Assembly (NCBI RefSeq): GCF_024166365.1
Contig: NC_064839.1
Coordinates: 38,762,378 to 38,826,377, forward strand
Direction of reading: 5' to 3'
Length of the DNA stretch: 64,000 bases
Source: Elephas maximus indicus
Lineage: Eukaryota > Chordata > Mammalia > Proboscidea > Elephantidae
The notes under the pieces: model-generated
Seen by the model: the letters and a program-made list of their open reading frames with translations, nothing else
The model's database searches: none
What the model was told of the DNA's origin: nothing
Shown here: positions 14,401 through 29,400 of the stretch, one piece after another
How the letters are laid out: each line of letters starts with the position of its first letter
Position numbering within the stretch: the stretch's first letter is position 1
Translations under genes and position numbers: made by a program

Positions 14401-17400
14401 AACCACTTTAGTCAAATTCCTGAGGTTTATGAGAAGCTTACTACCGTAGAAAAAGTGGTTATGGCAGGAAATCAACTAGAAGTCCTAAACCTGGGGGTGC
14501 TGAATAGGATGAGCCATATCAAACATGTAGATTTAAGGTAAGGTCATTCTTTACCATATCTTCCTTTAGATTGACCTCTGGTGTACCTTTATTAAGTTTT
14601 CTCTCTATAAAGACTTCTTTAAAAAATTAGGATTTTAGAACAGTGTAGAAATATATATTTCCAAAGCTGTAGTAGAACTTCACTTATCCCTCATTAACAG
14701 AGAGATTAAGAATGAAATAGATGTACCACATGGTAAAAAACCCAAATCCACTGCCATCGAGTTGATTCCAACTCATAGTGACTCTATAGGACAGAGTAGA
14801 ACTGCCCCATAGGGTTTCCAAGGCTGTAAATCTTTATAGAAGCAGACTGCCACATCTTTCTCCCGTGGAGTGCCTGGTGGGTTTTGTTAGCAGCCAAGCA
14901 CCTTAACCACTGCACCATGAGGGCTCCCGTACCACATGATACCAAACCAAAAACCCACTGCCATCAAGTCGATTCCGACTCATAGCAACTCTATAGGACA
15001 GAGTGGAACTGCTCCATAGAGTTTCCAAGGAGCGCCTGGCAGATCTGAACTGCCAGCCTCTTGGTTAACAGGCATAGCACTTAACCACTACGCGAGCAGG
15101 GTTTCCGTACCACATGCTAAGTTTGTCAAATTGCCTTGACAAAGATTGTTCTTACTCTCCCAGCAACATTTTATGAGAATTCCATTTCCTTGCATTGTTA
15201 TCAATGTTAGTTTTAGCAGTCATTTGCATGTATATGTTTGGTACAAATATATATAATATATGCCATTTCAGCATTTTTTTTACATATACAACTCAGTGAC
15301 ATTCATTATGTCACTTTCACAGACATATGAAAGCAGTCTCTTTCATTTTTGTTAGTCTAAAAAAAAAACCAAACCCTTTGCGGTTGAGTCAATTCCAACT
15401 CATAGCAACCGTATAGAACAGATAGAACTGCCCCATACAGTTTTGAAGGAGTGCCTGGTGGATTTGAACTGCCCACCTTTTGGTTAGCAGTCGTAGCTCT
15501 TTACCACTATGCCACCAGGGTTTCTGTGTTAATCTAGTAAGTAGAAAATAGTATTTCGTTGTTTTGATCAACATTATTTACTTACGAGGTTGAACATCTG
15601 TTTATAGGTAATGTGTATTTTTTCATAAAAACTTGCCCATTTTTCTTTTGAGTCAGTGGGATTTTTCTAAATATCCATTGTATTAACATTTTTAAAATTT
15701 CACTACTAAGATAAAGTGGCCAAGAATTTTTCTGGCTGTATTTTTAAAAAGTTGATTAAAAAAAAACAATTACTGAATGTTCTATCATTTACAATAAGCC
15801 ATTGATATCCCCAGTAAGAACATAGTAACAGGTTTATTGGAATACGGGAAAATTAGAACAGGCCTGCATGTATTAAATCATATACTTGTTAGAAAAGAGC
15901 CAAGAAGTCATTTTCTATAATTTGCTCTTGAACTATTTCATATGCTTTTAACATAAGACTATTTTCCTCTCGATTAATATAATGTGAATCTTTCACACTA
16001 GAGTTAGAACAGGCATAGTGACAGGAGGAAATGTGACCACTTCGTCATTCTCTTGACACGGTCCTCCCATGACTGGCCTTGCTACTCACTAATCCAAAAG
16101 GTTTTATTCATCTTCTTGTTCCTTTGTCCTATTCCCAGTAAATTAGGGTCACCACGAGTTGGAATCAACTCAACAGCAATAGTCTGTTAGGTGTTTGGAT
16201 ATAAGTATTTAAGTGTGGATATAGTCTGTTTTTTCCTTCTCTTTATTTAACTTGTATGTGTATTTGCTAATCTGGATTGTTTAAGTTAGTTTATAAACAT
16301 AGAACTCAAGGTCAGAGCTATTTCCGGCTACTTATATAGTTAGTGCCTTGCAAAATTAGACAAGTAGTCAAATCATAAGTTATTTAGTAAAGGGAAAAAG
16401 GGACCATATCTCTCCTGTTTTTCTTTTGGTAAGCACATTTGATAGAATTTATTTTCTTGTTTCTAATATTAGGATGAACCGTTTGAAGACCATGGTTATT
16501 GAAAATCTGGAGGGAAATAAATACATCACCCACATGGATCTGCGAGACAATCAACTGACTGACTTAGATCTTAGCTCCTTACGTAGTTTGGAGCAGCTGC
16601 ACTGTGAGCGGAACCAACTGAGGGAGCTAACACTCAGTGGATTCTCCCTTCGGACTCTCTACGCCAACTCCAACAGTAAGTCTCACCCATCCTCCTGTTT
16701 TTTCTCTTGCAGCTCTCATCAGAACTTTCTAAGAACAATGGTATCTGTGATGCTCCTTGGACACTCTGCAAAATGGAGTTTGAGGTTCTTTGAGATCTAG
16801 CTTTATCTTTTAAGTCTGATGTCAGCACTTAAGTGGTTGAGATATGCATAAAAATACATGGCAAGATACTTTGGGATTCACTAAGTGAGTATAATAAAAG
16901 GCACTTTGCAAAATAACAGGGGACAGGGGCAAGATATTCAAAATGGAATGTCATTAATAGTCAAAACATGGGTTGGCAAACTATAGTCCTTGGGCCAAAT
17001 CCAGCCTACCACCTGTTTTTGTATGGCCCATGAATAACGGTTTTTACATTTTTTTTAATGGTTGTGGAAAAGACTAATAATATTTCATGACATGTGAAAA
17101 TTAAATGAAATCCAGATTTTCATGTACATAAATGTTATTGGAACACAGCCTTACTATTTGGTTATATATTGTCTGTGACTATTCTCATGCCACAGTCACA
17201 GGATTAAGTTGTAAGAGAGATCATATGCTCTACAAAGCCTGAAATATTTACTATTTGAACTTTTACAGGAAAACTTGGCCAGCCCCTGGTCTAAAAGCTT
17301 ATACTGCCTCATTCTTAGAATTAAAAGCCCCTCATTTTAATAGTGGTTTGCTCTAAGAATATTTTTCAATATAAAAGGGCTAATATCTATTGAGGCCTCC

Positions 17401-20400
17401 TTTTTAAGGAGAGTTCTTCTTTACCGTAGAAATTATGATTACTTTCTCTCTGTTTAAAGAATTAAAGGAAAAGATGTTCATTTTCACTAAGTATCAGAGA
17501 AATGCAAATTAAAATAATACCATTTTATACCCATCGGATAAGAAAAGTTTGAAAAGATAATGTTGAGTGCTGCCAGAAATGTGAAGTAAGGACTCTCATA
17601 CACTGCTGGTTGTGGGATCGATTGGTAAAACCACTTTGAAGAGCAATATGACAGTGTTCAGGAAGTTGAACATGTAAATAACCTATATTCTACCAGTTCT
17701 GCTTGGGATATATACCAAAGACACTCATGTGTCACAAGGAAATGTGTGCAAGAATGTTTTATCATAGCATTGTTTTAGTGAAAAAAATTGGACAAAGCTA
17801 TGGTTATTAATAGGAAAATGGGTAAATAGTGATATATTCTACAATGGAATATCACACAGCTTCATGTATTAACATATGGATAAATTTCAGAAACGTTTTT
17901 TAGAAAAAAAAAAAGCACAGAATAGTATATACAGTATGATTGTTATATCAAATTCTAAAATACAAAAATATTGTTTTCATAGCTGTAAGTATATAATAAC
18001 AGTATAAAGGACCTATGGGTATAATAAAAATCAAATTCAGGATGGTGTTTACCTCTTGGTATTTGTAGTAATTTAATTGTTTAAAAAACAGAAAACAAAG
18101 ATTTGTTAAAAGCTAGGTGATGGGTGAAAGAGCGGATGTAATTGCAGCACTTTCCCTTATTTATGTTATACCTCAACTGAAAGTTAAAAATATTGCCAGT
18201 AAGAATGCAACTCTTCATAATTTTTTTTAAGTTAAAAACCTGAAGAGTTACTATTAACATTTCACAACTGCCTGATCTAGTGTCTATCTAGTGCTGTACA
18301 TAGATCCTTCAGTGAGTTGTTAATGTTATGACAAATTGGAATCAGGCAGTTAAAAGTAGTCAGTGTTACCCAATAGTTTTTATCTTTAGTGTTTCTCAGT
18401 AGATGACAGCAATTTTATCTCTGGTGATTCCACTAAGCTACTTTTCCGTTGTTTACTCTCAAGTTACTTTCTTTAGAGAAAATGTCACTAACACCTATTT
18501 GCTTTTTGATTAGGGCTGACCGCAGTGAATGTTTATCCAGTACCCAGTCTCCTCACTTCCCTAGAGCTCTCCCGGTGAGTGTGTATCATGAGGGTGGTGC
18601 TTGTTTGAGTCTTAGTATTTAGAAGAGGCATGAGGATACTCTGGCAGTTTGAGGTACAAGAAATCTAAATTTTTTAGAATGTTTGGATAGCTTGGAGAAA
18701 GTTGTAGAATGAGTGAAGGACTGTTTCATAGCCGTGCCATTATTGTTAAAGCAAGGGTCCTGTTGAAACAGAAAGGTGCCTATAAGTTACTCTTTCTTAA
18801 GTCTGTGGATTTGGGATGAGATCCTAACAGAGATGTATTATCCCCTTTATGGCAGTGATTTTCTTTTTGTCAATTGGAGTCAGATAATTCTTGATTTTTG
18901 GATAGTGACTTACTTTTTTATTTTATTCTTTTTCCTTTTTTATATTCTCTTGACCTATGTGGCTCTGATTTTTGGAGATATATAATTATATTCAGGACTT
19001 TATTACTTCCTGTTTGGTGGTCATGAGTAACATAAATGAAGTTTGTTTTCATTCATTCGTTTTTAACATTTATTTCAGGTACTCGGTATTCAGTGGTTGA
19101 GTTTTACAGCCTAGTGGAGAGAGAGATAATCAAACTAGTAGTTACAGGACAGCGTCATAAGTGCTGCACATCCTAAAAAAACAAAAACAAAAAACCCCAA
19201 ACCTGTTGCCATCGAGTCGATTCTGACTCATAGCAACACTATAGGATAGAGTAGAACTGCCCCATTGGGTTTGCAAGGAGCAGCTGGTGGATTCAAAGTG
19301 CTGACCTTTTGGTTAGCAGCTGGGCTCTTAACCACTGTGCCCTCCAGGGCTCTGCACATTCTATAGGTACCTCAAAATATATATATGTGCAAAACTAAAC
19401 TCTTTATTCACCCTCCTCCTGGCCTTAACTTGTTTGTCTAGTGTCGCCTGTTTCAGCTTTTGGTGTTATCATCTCCATGGTCATCCAGGCTAGAAACCTG
19501 AGAGTCTGTTGATTCTTCCTTCTGCTGTACTCCCCCATATCTAATCCATTTTTAGATTCTTTTGATTTTTGCTTCCTAAATATTTCTGGACTCCATCCTC
19601 TCCCTTCTATCTATATTACCACTCTATTTACTTAGGTCCGTATCATTTCTTTTCTGGGTTTCTGCAATAGTTTCCTGATTATTCTACGTTTTACGACTAT
19701 AACCCCCTCAATCGGACCTGCATGTAGCCATAGAGTGATTTATTTAAAGTGTAAAACTGACATTGTCTCTCCACTGCTTACAAACCCTTCAGTGGTCCTC
19801 CAATACCTGCAGGATAAGGTCATAAATTTCTAAACATGATTTATGTCCCATCCCAGTCTGGCTTTCTAGCCTTGTCTCTTACCACTTTCTGCTCCGTATT
19901 TGACGCTTCAGCATCATCAAACTGCTTATTATTCCCCACATACACCAGGCGTTTAATTACTAGCCTCTGTACCCTAGCTCATATTGTCATCTGTTGCTTG
20001 GAATGTCTTTCTTACTTCAGGTAATTGTACGACATTCTTCAAATTCTAGCCCAGATATCATCCTCCTTAGAAAGCTTGCCTTGATCTATTTCAGGTAATG
20101 TGTTCCTTTCACTAGGCTATCACAGCAGTATCTGTGTTTCTCTTACAGTACTTACTTCATTTCCTCAGTGTATAGATAGATAAATAAATAACCTTGAGGC
20201 CTAGAGTAACTAAGTAACATCTGAAAATAAAAATTCTCTTTACTCGGAGTATCCACCCAGTGCTGTACTAAATATTTGAGTTCACATTTTAAATGGCTTG
20301 AAACTATTTACTTTTTCCCCTTACTAGGTATACCTCCCCACACTTTTATTCATTCTATCCATTTTCCCCAGAATTTTGCTTTTCTTCTTCCACAGTTGAA

Positions 20401-23400
20401 ATTCTATACTCATCTTGTGAGTCTTGTTTAAAATGACACTTCCTCCATTAAGTCTTTCTTCATGTCTCACCGCCCCCATCCCATCATGTGTGTGCTTTGC
20501 CACTGGTAAAAGCCTGATGCTTTTTACCTTCTTTCAGCATGCATCATAATCCAATATTAAACATACGCCTGTACTTATCTCCCCTAGTCCCTCAAACACA
20601 GCAGCATTCACGGAGCACCCACTCTGTTCCAGGGATATGTGCCAGGGATGCTTTAGACACAGTGTTCCTGACCTCAAGGAGCTAGCTGCTGGGCTGGTGT
20701 AATGAGTTCCACTCAGTCATCTTAAATGTTGCCTTTTAATTATTTATTTTCTTCAGAAACCTGTTAGAGTGTATCCCTGACTGGGCCTGTGAAGCAAAGA
20801 AGATAGAAATATTAGATGTCAGTTATAATCTCCTCACAGAGGTTTCCATGAGGTATGTGTGTGTGTGTATATGTAAGTGTATATATTATATATGTATGTT
20901 ACGTTTAGTGATTTCTGTAGATTTGGGTTGCCTTTCAAAGGTACTTTGATTTATTTGTTCAGTGAATATGGAGTACCTGCTGAGTGTGAGGCAATGTGAG
21001 TGCTGTAAGGAACACAGTAATGGTTAATGCATGGTCTTATCCCTCAAGAAATTTCATAAGAGGGTAGGAGAGGTGACAAGTTTGCAGATTACTGTCATAA
21101 AAGATAACCAGAGTTGCTGGGATAGGTTGGTGATATGATAGTAATAATGAATAACTTTTATTGGGTGAAATGGTATAAGCTGGGCACTGTTGTAAGAATT
21201 TCACCTGTATTATCTTATTTAATCCTTAAACAACCTTATGATATAGATGCTGTTATCCCCATCTTACAGATGAGGAAACTAAGGCTCAGTGTGGCAAATG
21301 CTCGGGGTCCCATACAACTAGGAAGTGATGGGAACTGTCATTTGAATGTAATCATTTTTACTTTAGAGCCATCAGTCTTAGTCACTACACTGTATATTTT
21401 AGAAATTCAGAAGAACTTTGACTAATGCTTCATGGAGGAGATGGTGTTTAAGTTGACCTTTACTGGATGAATGGGATTTCTGTAAGTGAAGGTGAAAAGA
21501 GAGTGGCATTCAGGGAAAAAATGATATATTTAAAAGCACTGAGGTAGACAACGTGGTTAGCGCCTAAAAGAGTCTTTTAAAATTAAACTAGAGGTTTTGT
21601 AGCATGCTAGGTATAAACATAGCCTTTGGAATCTAGCCTTCCTTTTAAAATCCTGCCTGTACCATTTACTACATTAAGTGTGAAGTCTTTGGCAAATCAA
21701 GGTCAGATAACTTCCAGAACTTCATTGTTAAATTGCCTAGCACATTTTAAGCACTTGATAAATAGTTGTTTTTGTTATAATAAGTTTCATTATTAATGTA
21801 TTATATTAATCAGTTATATTAATATTGGTAAGTAATTACACTGGGCTTTTGATGTTCTCTTTCTAGACCAAAAATTTCTAAATTGATTTATTTGAAAAAT
21901 TGCTTTTTTAGTTTAGATCTGTCCTGTGCTATTTGCTTTCATCAATTTACCTTTTCTCAAAATGACCATAATGCCTTCCTCATGGACAGCGAGTAAACAT
22001 GGTTGAAGCTGCTTTCTTGGCTCAGGCATTTGTCCAGGATTATACTGTCTTGAAGACTATGTTTCTGTTACTTCACTGGTTTTAGTTAAAAAGCCTAGAG
22101 CAGACTCAGAAGGAAGCATTCAGTAAATTTTTTACTTTGTTCTTTGTACTGTTCCCCCTTAGAATTCTGAGTAGCTTGAGTCTTAGAAAACTGATGGTGG
22201 GACACAACCATGTGCAAAGCCTTCCTGTGCTAATGGAGCACATCCCCCTTGAAGTACTGGACATTCAGCATAACTTACTCTCCAGGTTGCCAGATACCCT
22301 CTTCTCCAAGGCCTTAAAGTAAGTATTGCAGAACTTTTTTTTCAGGGTAGCAGAATAGTTGACAAGGCAAATTGCATTGACCTGTCATTGGAGTGCCCTT
22401 TGGAACTGTATTTACAGAGTGTTTATCTGATCGTGCAGTTATGGGTAGAGACTAATTTGCAATTCGTAGGAAGAAGAATAGGATACTGTTTCTTCAAAGC
22501 AAAGTTGAAAGAACCATCAAATACTTAAAGTTTTTGTGTTGTAAACAATTTCAAACAGGTTGGGAAGGTTCAGGCTTTCATCTCAGAAAATGAGTACAGT
22601 TAAAGCCTCTAAAGAAAGTTAACAGCATTCTGGTACAGCTTCTTGGAGCAATTTTCAGCTTTTGTGTTGGGGAGAAGAGGACACACCACTGGAGTTAATT
22701 TTGTTTTTGCTTCTTGATTTACCAAGCTTTCACTGAGTTACATTCTGTATTACATATGTTTTTTTTTACTACTTTCTTTGAAAACTGCGTTTAAAAGTAA
22801 CATCTTTCCAAAAGGTGTTTATTTTCTCATTGTAAAGTGACCAATAGGTGGCATATCTTCCCATTCTGAGATCCATAATCTGATTTACTTAATGTGTATG
22901 TCACCTTTAAATGAAATACAGTTTTTAATTATAGTCTTCTGCAATGTAGAGAAGGCAATATTGTTCTCAGTTTGGAAATGGGGAAAACAAACATCAGCAG
23001 CAGTAATTTAACATGCACAGAATGCATTCAGCCTGCAGGTGTTCTCTGCTGAACGGCGTGTGCATCTCTTAATATGTAATACACTTGGTTTGATTTTCCT
23101 AAAAATAAAATCTTTGGGAATTTGAAAAACTGCTTGAAGGAAATTTTCTTTTGGGGAAGTTTATATGGAGTCTTGATGCAGTAACATTTTTTAACTAACA
23201 AATGTTTGTTAGCAGTGCATAACACTGTATTTGTCCAAATGGAAGTCTGAATAAAATAAGTTTACAACTTTAGAATTTGTAGTAAGGAAGTTACTTAGCA
23301 GCTGTAGCAAACTGTTAATGATATTTATTTGAGTTACTGCACAGTGCACTTTTGGGGTATACAAAGATACAAGCTGGCACACAGTATCCTTATAAACTTA

Positions 23401-26400
23401 AAAGCTAGTTAGGGGTGTAGAGCTCATAACATGAAGAAGAATTAAAAATAAACGAGTTTATTAATATTAGCTGCCTTTTATCGAGCATGTCCTGTATATA
23501 CCAGGCACTGTATTAGGCAAATTTTAAAATCATATTGTGTTTTCATCTGTCAGATTTAGAAAGATTAAAATGAATTTTGGTACTTAGTGTTTACAAAGGT
23601 GTGAACAAACTGGCATTCTTACCTACTTCTTATGAAAGTAGAATTTGGCAATATACATAAAAATTTCAAATATATGTGTATCCTTTGACCACACAAATCC
23701 TACTTTTGGGAATGTAGTCTAGCTAAAAACACAAAAGTGCCCATTACAAGGTCTGTAATAGCAAACAACTAGAAACAGCCTACATGTCCATTATTAGGGA
23801 ATTATATGGCTAAAAAATTATGTTGTCGTTAAAATCGGGCAAGAGTTTTTCTAAAGAGTGACTTCATAGTTGAGATATATGTGTACATCATAGTCCACAG
23901 CATCCTTTCAGTAGACACATAGACAAGAGATGAAGCTAAGTTACGATCTGGCCACTACAGAAGTCTGGGGAAACCACCAGCCAAGCCTGTATTTGTTTCC
24001 ACTCTGCTTGGCTTGCATGAATTGAGTAAAAGGAACTTTGCGTTGGGTAGCATCAATTAGAGAAAACTATGTGGAGAAAATGACTTCTCTCACAAGTTTG
24101 GGAGCATGGAATGACAGTGTGTCATACTGAGGTGGTATGATGGTTTCTACATAAGGAGGCAATGATTATTTGTGTGTGTTCTGTCAGTCTCAGGTACCTG
24201 AATGCATCTGCAAATAGCCTGGAGTCTTTACCATCTGCTTGTACTGGGGAGGAGAGTCTGAGTATGCTGCAGCTGCTTTACCTGACCAGCAATCTCCTGA
24301 CAGATCAGTGTATACCTATGCTGGTGGGGCACCCACACCTGCGAATCTTGCATCTTGCAAACAATCAACTACAGACCTTTCCCGCAAGGTAAGTACCTCT
24401 GCAAACTTTGATCATTTCAGACACATAACGTTAATTCTACATTTGTCAGACTGAGGTAGAGCTATGTCTCTGCATGCTCTTGTTTATGTTGAGTGACTTA
24501 CTAATGCTGTGATTTCACTAGTGGAATGGGAAAATCTCATCTTAATAGTTTGTACTCAATTTTCGAGTATTGGTATCCAGAGAAATTATGGTTAAAATGT
24601 GTTTAATCTTTAGTTCTAATTACTTAATAATGGTCTGACACTGCTCAACTTAGAAAAGTACAGGCTTTATGAAATAGATTCTGAAAACAATTTTTTTTCC
24701 TTTTTTTTTTTTGTCAGCACTGTTTTATAAAATACTGTTGAGTCCATTAAGCTATTGATAATATATATATTGAATGCCTACTGTATGTGAGGTGCTATGT
24801 TAATACTAGGAGGGAACAGCAATAATTAAGTTACAGTCTCTGTACTTAAGGAACTTACACTCAAACTGGGGAAATAGACAAGTATATAGACAACTGCAAT
24901 GCGGTATGATAAATGCTGAGTGTTAAAGATATCACACGTTGTACGGCACTGTTCATTGAAACACTATTCACAATAGCCAAAATGAGGGAACAGCCTTAAT
25001 GCCTACCAACAGATAAATGGATAAACAAAATGTGGTACATACATGCAATGAAATATTACTCAGCCATAAAGAGAAATAAAGCACCATACATGTTACAGCA
25101 TAGATTAACCTTGAAAACATTATGCTGAGTGAAATAAACCAGTCACAAAAAAACAAATATTGTATGATCCTACTTATATGAAGTATCTAGAATAGGCCAG
25201 TGTATAGAGACCAAAATTTATTAGTGGTTACCAGGGGCAAGTGGGAGGGGTGAAGAAAGGAGGACTCAATGCTTAGGGGACATTGAGCTTCAATTCAGGA
25301 TGATGGAAAAATTTTGGAATGGATGAGAGTGATGGCTGAACAACATGATGAACATAGTTTATGTCACTGAACTGTGTATATATGAAGAATGTTGAAATGT
25401 CAAATGTTTTGTTATATGTATATTTACCGTAGTAAAAAAAAAAGAGACATAGTTATGCACACATACAAATATCAATTTCCTGGTTTTTATATTGATGGCA
25501 CACAACAACAATATAGTTAAGTAGGAGTCCCTGGGTGGTGCAGCTAATGTGCTGAGCTGCTGACTAAAAGGTGAGAGGTTTGAGTCCACCCAGAGGTGCC
25601 TTGAAAGAAAGAAAGGTCTGGCAGTCTGCTTCTGAAAAATTAGCCATAGCAAGCCCTCTGGAGCAGAGTTCTGTGACACACACAGGGCCACCATGAGTCA
25701 GAATCAACTCAACCACAACTGGTTATAGTTATGTAAGATGAAAAAAAAAACTAGGTGAAGGATACCCCTATTGCCTTTACGTCAATTCCAAACCCATAAC
25801 AACACCATAGGAAAGAGTAGAACTGCTCTACAGGGTTTCTAAGGCTGTGATCTTTCCGGAAGCAGACTGCTACATCTTTTCTCCCATAGAGCGGCTGGTG
25901 GGTTTGAACCATGAGCTTTCGATTAGCAGCCGAGCTGAGTAATTAAATCCATGGTCAGGTTATCTCCTGAGTGGTGTTGTAAGTGCACAGGTACAGTCAA
26001 ACTCTTCTGTTTCTTTTGGACTGTTTTCAGAACCTAGCATAGTTCTGGTCACTCAGCAAGACTGCGATGGGGGAACTGAATTTCTAGATTGCAGGAAGGA
26101 ATGGTGTCAATGAAAAAGCATGAGATTTGGAATCAGAAGACCTGGGTTGGAATCATGGCTCTGTCATTTATTAGCTATATCATTTTAATCTCTCTGTGTC
26201 TTGAAAATGGAGATAAAATCTACTGAGGTTCGTATTAAAAGGGAAATATATTTGAAAGTGACTACCCAGAATCTGGCTCAATTAAAAAATGTTAAAAGAT
26301 TATTCATGGAGTCAAAAGCCAGTATTAGAAACATAGCAATTACTAGAGTAAAGGAAGAAAAGATTGAAATGGTTATCCATAAGACAGGCTAAGACTAAAG

Positions 26401-29400
26401 AGAGAGGAGGTAGAACAGTAAAGAAGGATGAAAAATATTTCCACTAGGCAGGAACAAAAAAGTTAGAAGGATGGAAGCAACTCTAGCTCTGAAGGTTCTG
26501 GAGGGAGATTAGAATGGTAATACTATCCACAGGTATCTTCTAGGAGAGCTAACATTCACTGAGTTAGTGCTAATTGTTAGATTTATCTTTTTGTTTGCCA
26601 TAGGTACAATGTAGCAACAATGTAGTAGGACTTATCCTACAGATATACTCACACTTCAGTGCCATGAATAAAAGATATTTATTGTAGCATTTGTTGTAAA
26701 ATCAGAAGATTAGAGACAACCTGAATATTATCACGCAATTTGGAATTGATTAAATAAATTATGAAACATCATTATGGTGAACTCTGTCCACACCCGTACT
26801 TCTCAAACAGGGTTCCTTGAAAAAATTAAGCTCTAATACCCTAAGATGTCCGTTGTATGTAATGAGTATATAATAGATTAAATGTTTTGTGCATTTCAAA
26901 TGATACTAGCTAGGTACTGTCAGAATCACCTCAGTGGCAACTGGCTTGGCTAGGTACTGTCCTTGGAAGAATTGAGAGAAAAATCACTCAAATTATTCTT
27001 CATATGGCTTACATAATTCTCTCATGGAACCCAGGTTGAGAAAGGCTGATCCCGACATTTAAGATGATACTGTAGAAAAGTATTTAATGACATGGAAACA
27101 CTGTTGTAAAATAACACTTGCTCGGCAGCTGCTCATTTTTGGTGCAGTATGGTATTTTGGTGATTCCTTTTCAGCAAACTCAATAAATTGGAGCAATTGG
27201 AAGAATTGAACCTAAGTGGCAACAAGCTAAAAACCATTCCCACGACTATAGCAAACTGCAAAAGGCTGCACACCCTTGTTGCACACTCCAACAACATCAG
27301 CATTTTCCCAGAAATACTGCAGTTGCCTCAGATCCAGGTACATTTGTGTGCTGGAATGATGTCCTTATGGGGGATATGGCAGGAGTGTGAATACGACTGT
27401 TCTCTTCTTATAAGGGAGAAGAAAGTGGCAGTTTGGGACCACAAGATCCTTAAATGACTACCGGGAAGAAACTAAGTTCCCCTTTGAGGAGATAGTTGGA
27501 GATTGAGTGTTCGGGAGTAAAGAATTAACTCTCTATGATGTATTTTGTTTCAATTTCTCCATTTTCCTCTCAGTTTGTAGACCTAAGTTGCAATGACTTG
27601 ACAGAAATCCTGATTCCAGAGGCTCTGCCTACTACATTACAAGACCTTGATCTGACTGGAAATACAAATCTGGTTCTAGAACACAAGACCCTGGACATAT
27701 TTAGGTAGGAAAAATTCTGAAATTGAATTCACATGGGCTCTTAGTCCCACTTGCTGGGTGTGGGTCTTCTTAAGCATGGTGGAGATCTTGATTAATTAAA
27801 GAAATAGAGTGAATGAGGCATAGAGCCCCTGTCTCTCCTTTGGTTCAATTATGTGTGAATGTTCTATCCACTAGTCAGACCATTTATTTTAGGACTTGAG
27901 CCACATACTGAATACTTTTACATAGCAGCATAGATATTTTAGTTATCACATTATTTCTAAGAGACAATGCAAGTTCATTCATCATACCAAAACTTCATTA
28001 TATCAAAAAACTTAGACAGTTGGCTGAAACTTAAAAATCTTGTTGTGCTTAGTTTCCATTGAAGTAAATGGCAGTAGTTGTAATGATATTTGGCCCCTAT
28101 TTCTTCTGCCTACTCCTTTCCTTTCTCTCTCCTCCTCCTTGGCTAGTGGTTCAACACCACTTTCATTCAGTCTATCTGGAAATGAATCTTAGTTTAGTCT
28201 GTCAACAGATTATTTTATAAAACATATATTATTGTTGGGGTAGTTTTGTAAAATACAGACGAGTTGTTATGTTGTTGTTAAGTGCCATCAAGTCAGTTCC
28301 AACACATAACGACCCTGTATATCCCCTTGTTCTGTCTGAACAGCTGCCTCTTGATCTATGTACAGGTTCTTCATAAGCACAATTAAGTGTTCTGGAATTA
28401 GCCAGTGAAAACCTTATGAATGCAGACGAGTACACGGTTTAACCTTCCTTTCCTCTACCTCCCACAGCCATATCACAACTCTGAAAATCGATCAGAAACC
28501 TTTGCCAACCACTGATTCTTCAGTCACATCAACTTTCTGGAGCCATGGACTGGCTGAGATGGCAGGACAGAGAAATAAGTGAGTATGTTTGTTATGGATA
28601 CTGAGAAAGAAAAAAGGCAGCCCGTGACATCTAGGAGCCAGTCTTCTGCTCACAGCTAGGCCATGCAGTTCATTTGTTGGACATAAACAAATCAAAGAAC
28701 ATCAGCATCAGAGAAGATCCCTCTAAACCATGATAAAGTGAGACAAAAACCAGATCAATGTGCAGCCCATAAAATACCAAACACCCCTTCTCTTGGCTGA
28801 AGTGGATGACTGCTACTACTTTACCAATTATAGCTTTATCCTCCTCCCACTAATCTCTTCCCTATACATAAGATTTACTGAGATAACCAATCATAGAATG
28901 GTCTCCATTCTCTGACAGTACTCAATATAATACAATTTCCCATTTCCAAAATTACCCAACAAAAGCCCAAACCCTGTAATAGATTCTTCCCAGTACCCTC
29001 TTACGTATATGCTCCATGGTTCTTCTTGCTGCAATGAGTAATAAAGCCTGCTGTTCAACTACAAGTGTGATCCTGGTAATCTTTGGCTGAAGAATATTGA
29101 CAATGTTGTTGTCATTTGCTGCCATGTAGTCAACTCTGACTCAGCGACCCTATATGACAGAGTAGACCTGTGCTGTAGGTTTTTCAGGCTGTGATCTTTA
29201 CAGGAACAGATTGCCAGGTCTTTTCTCCAACGGAGCTGCTGGTTGGGTTCAAAACGCTGACTTTTTGGTTAGCAGCTTTGGTTAGTGCCTAACCATTGTG
29301 CCACCAGGGCTCCTATATTGACAAGTCCGTAATCAGTACTAAAAGAGATGATGTCTACTTTCAGATGCTGCCTTATTATCTAGAGACTGTTTTCATGTAT

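Noticed and set aside
14723..15116. CRISPR-like array, because of three equal short repeats with similar spacers.
   Set aside because: The spacers are SINEs and the repeats are 10-bp target duplications in a mammalian intron.
28675..29102. A functional retroviral promoter in the PHLPP2 intron.
   Set aside because: Only a weak LTR-like layout is seen, with no clear target duplication or internal viral sequence. Listed only as a low-confidence LTR remnant.
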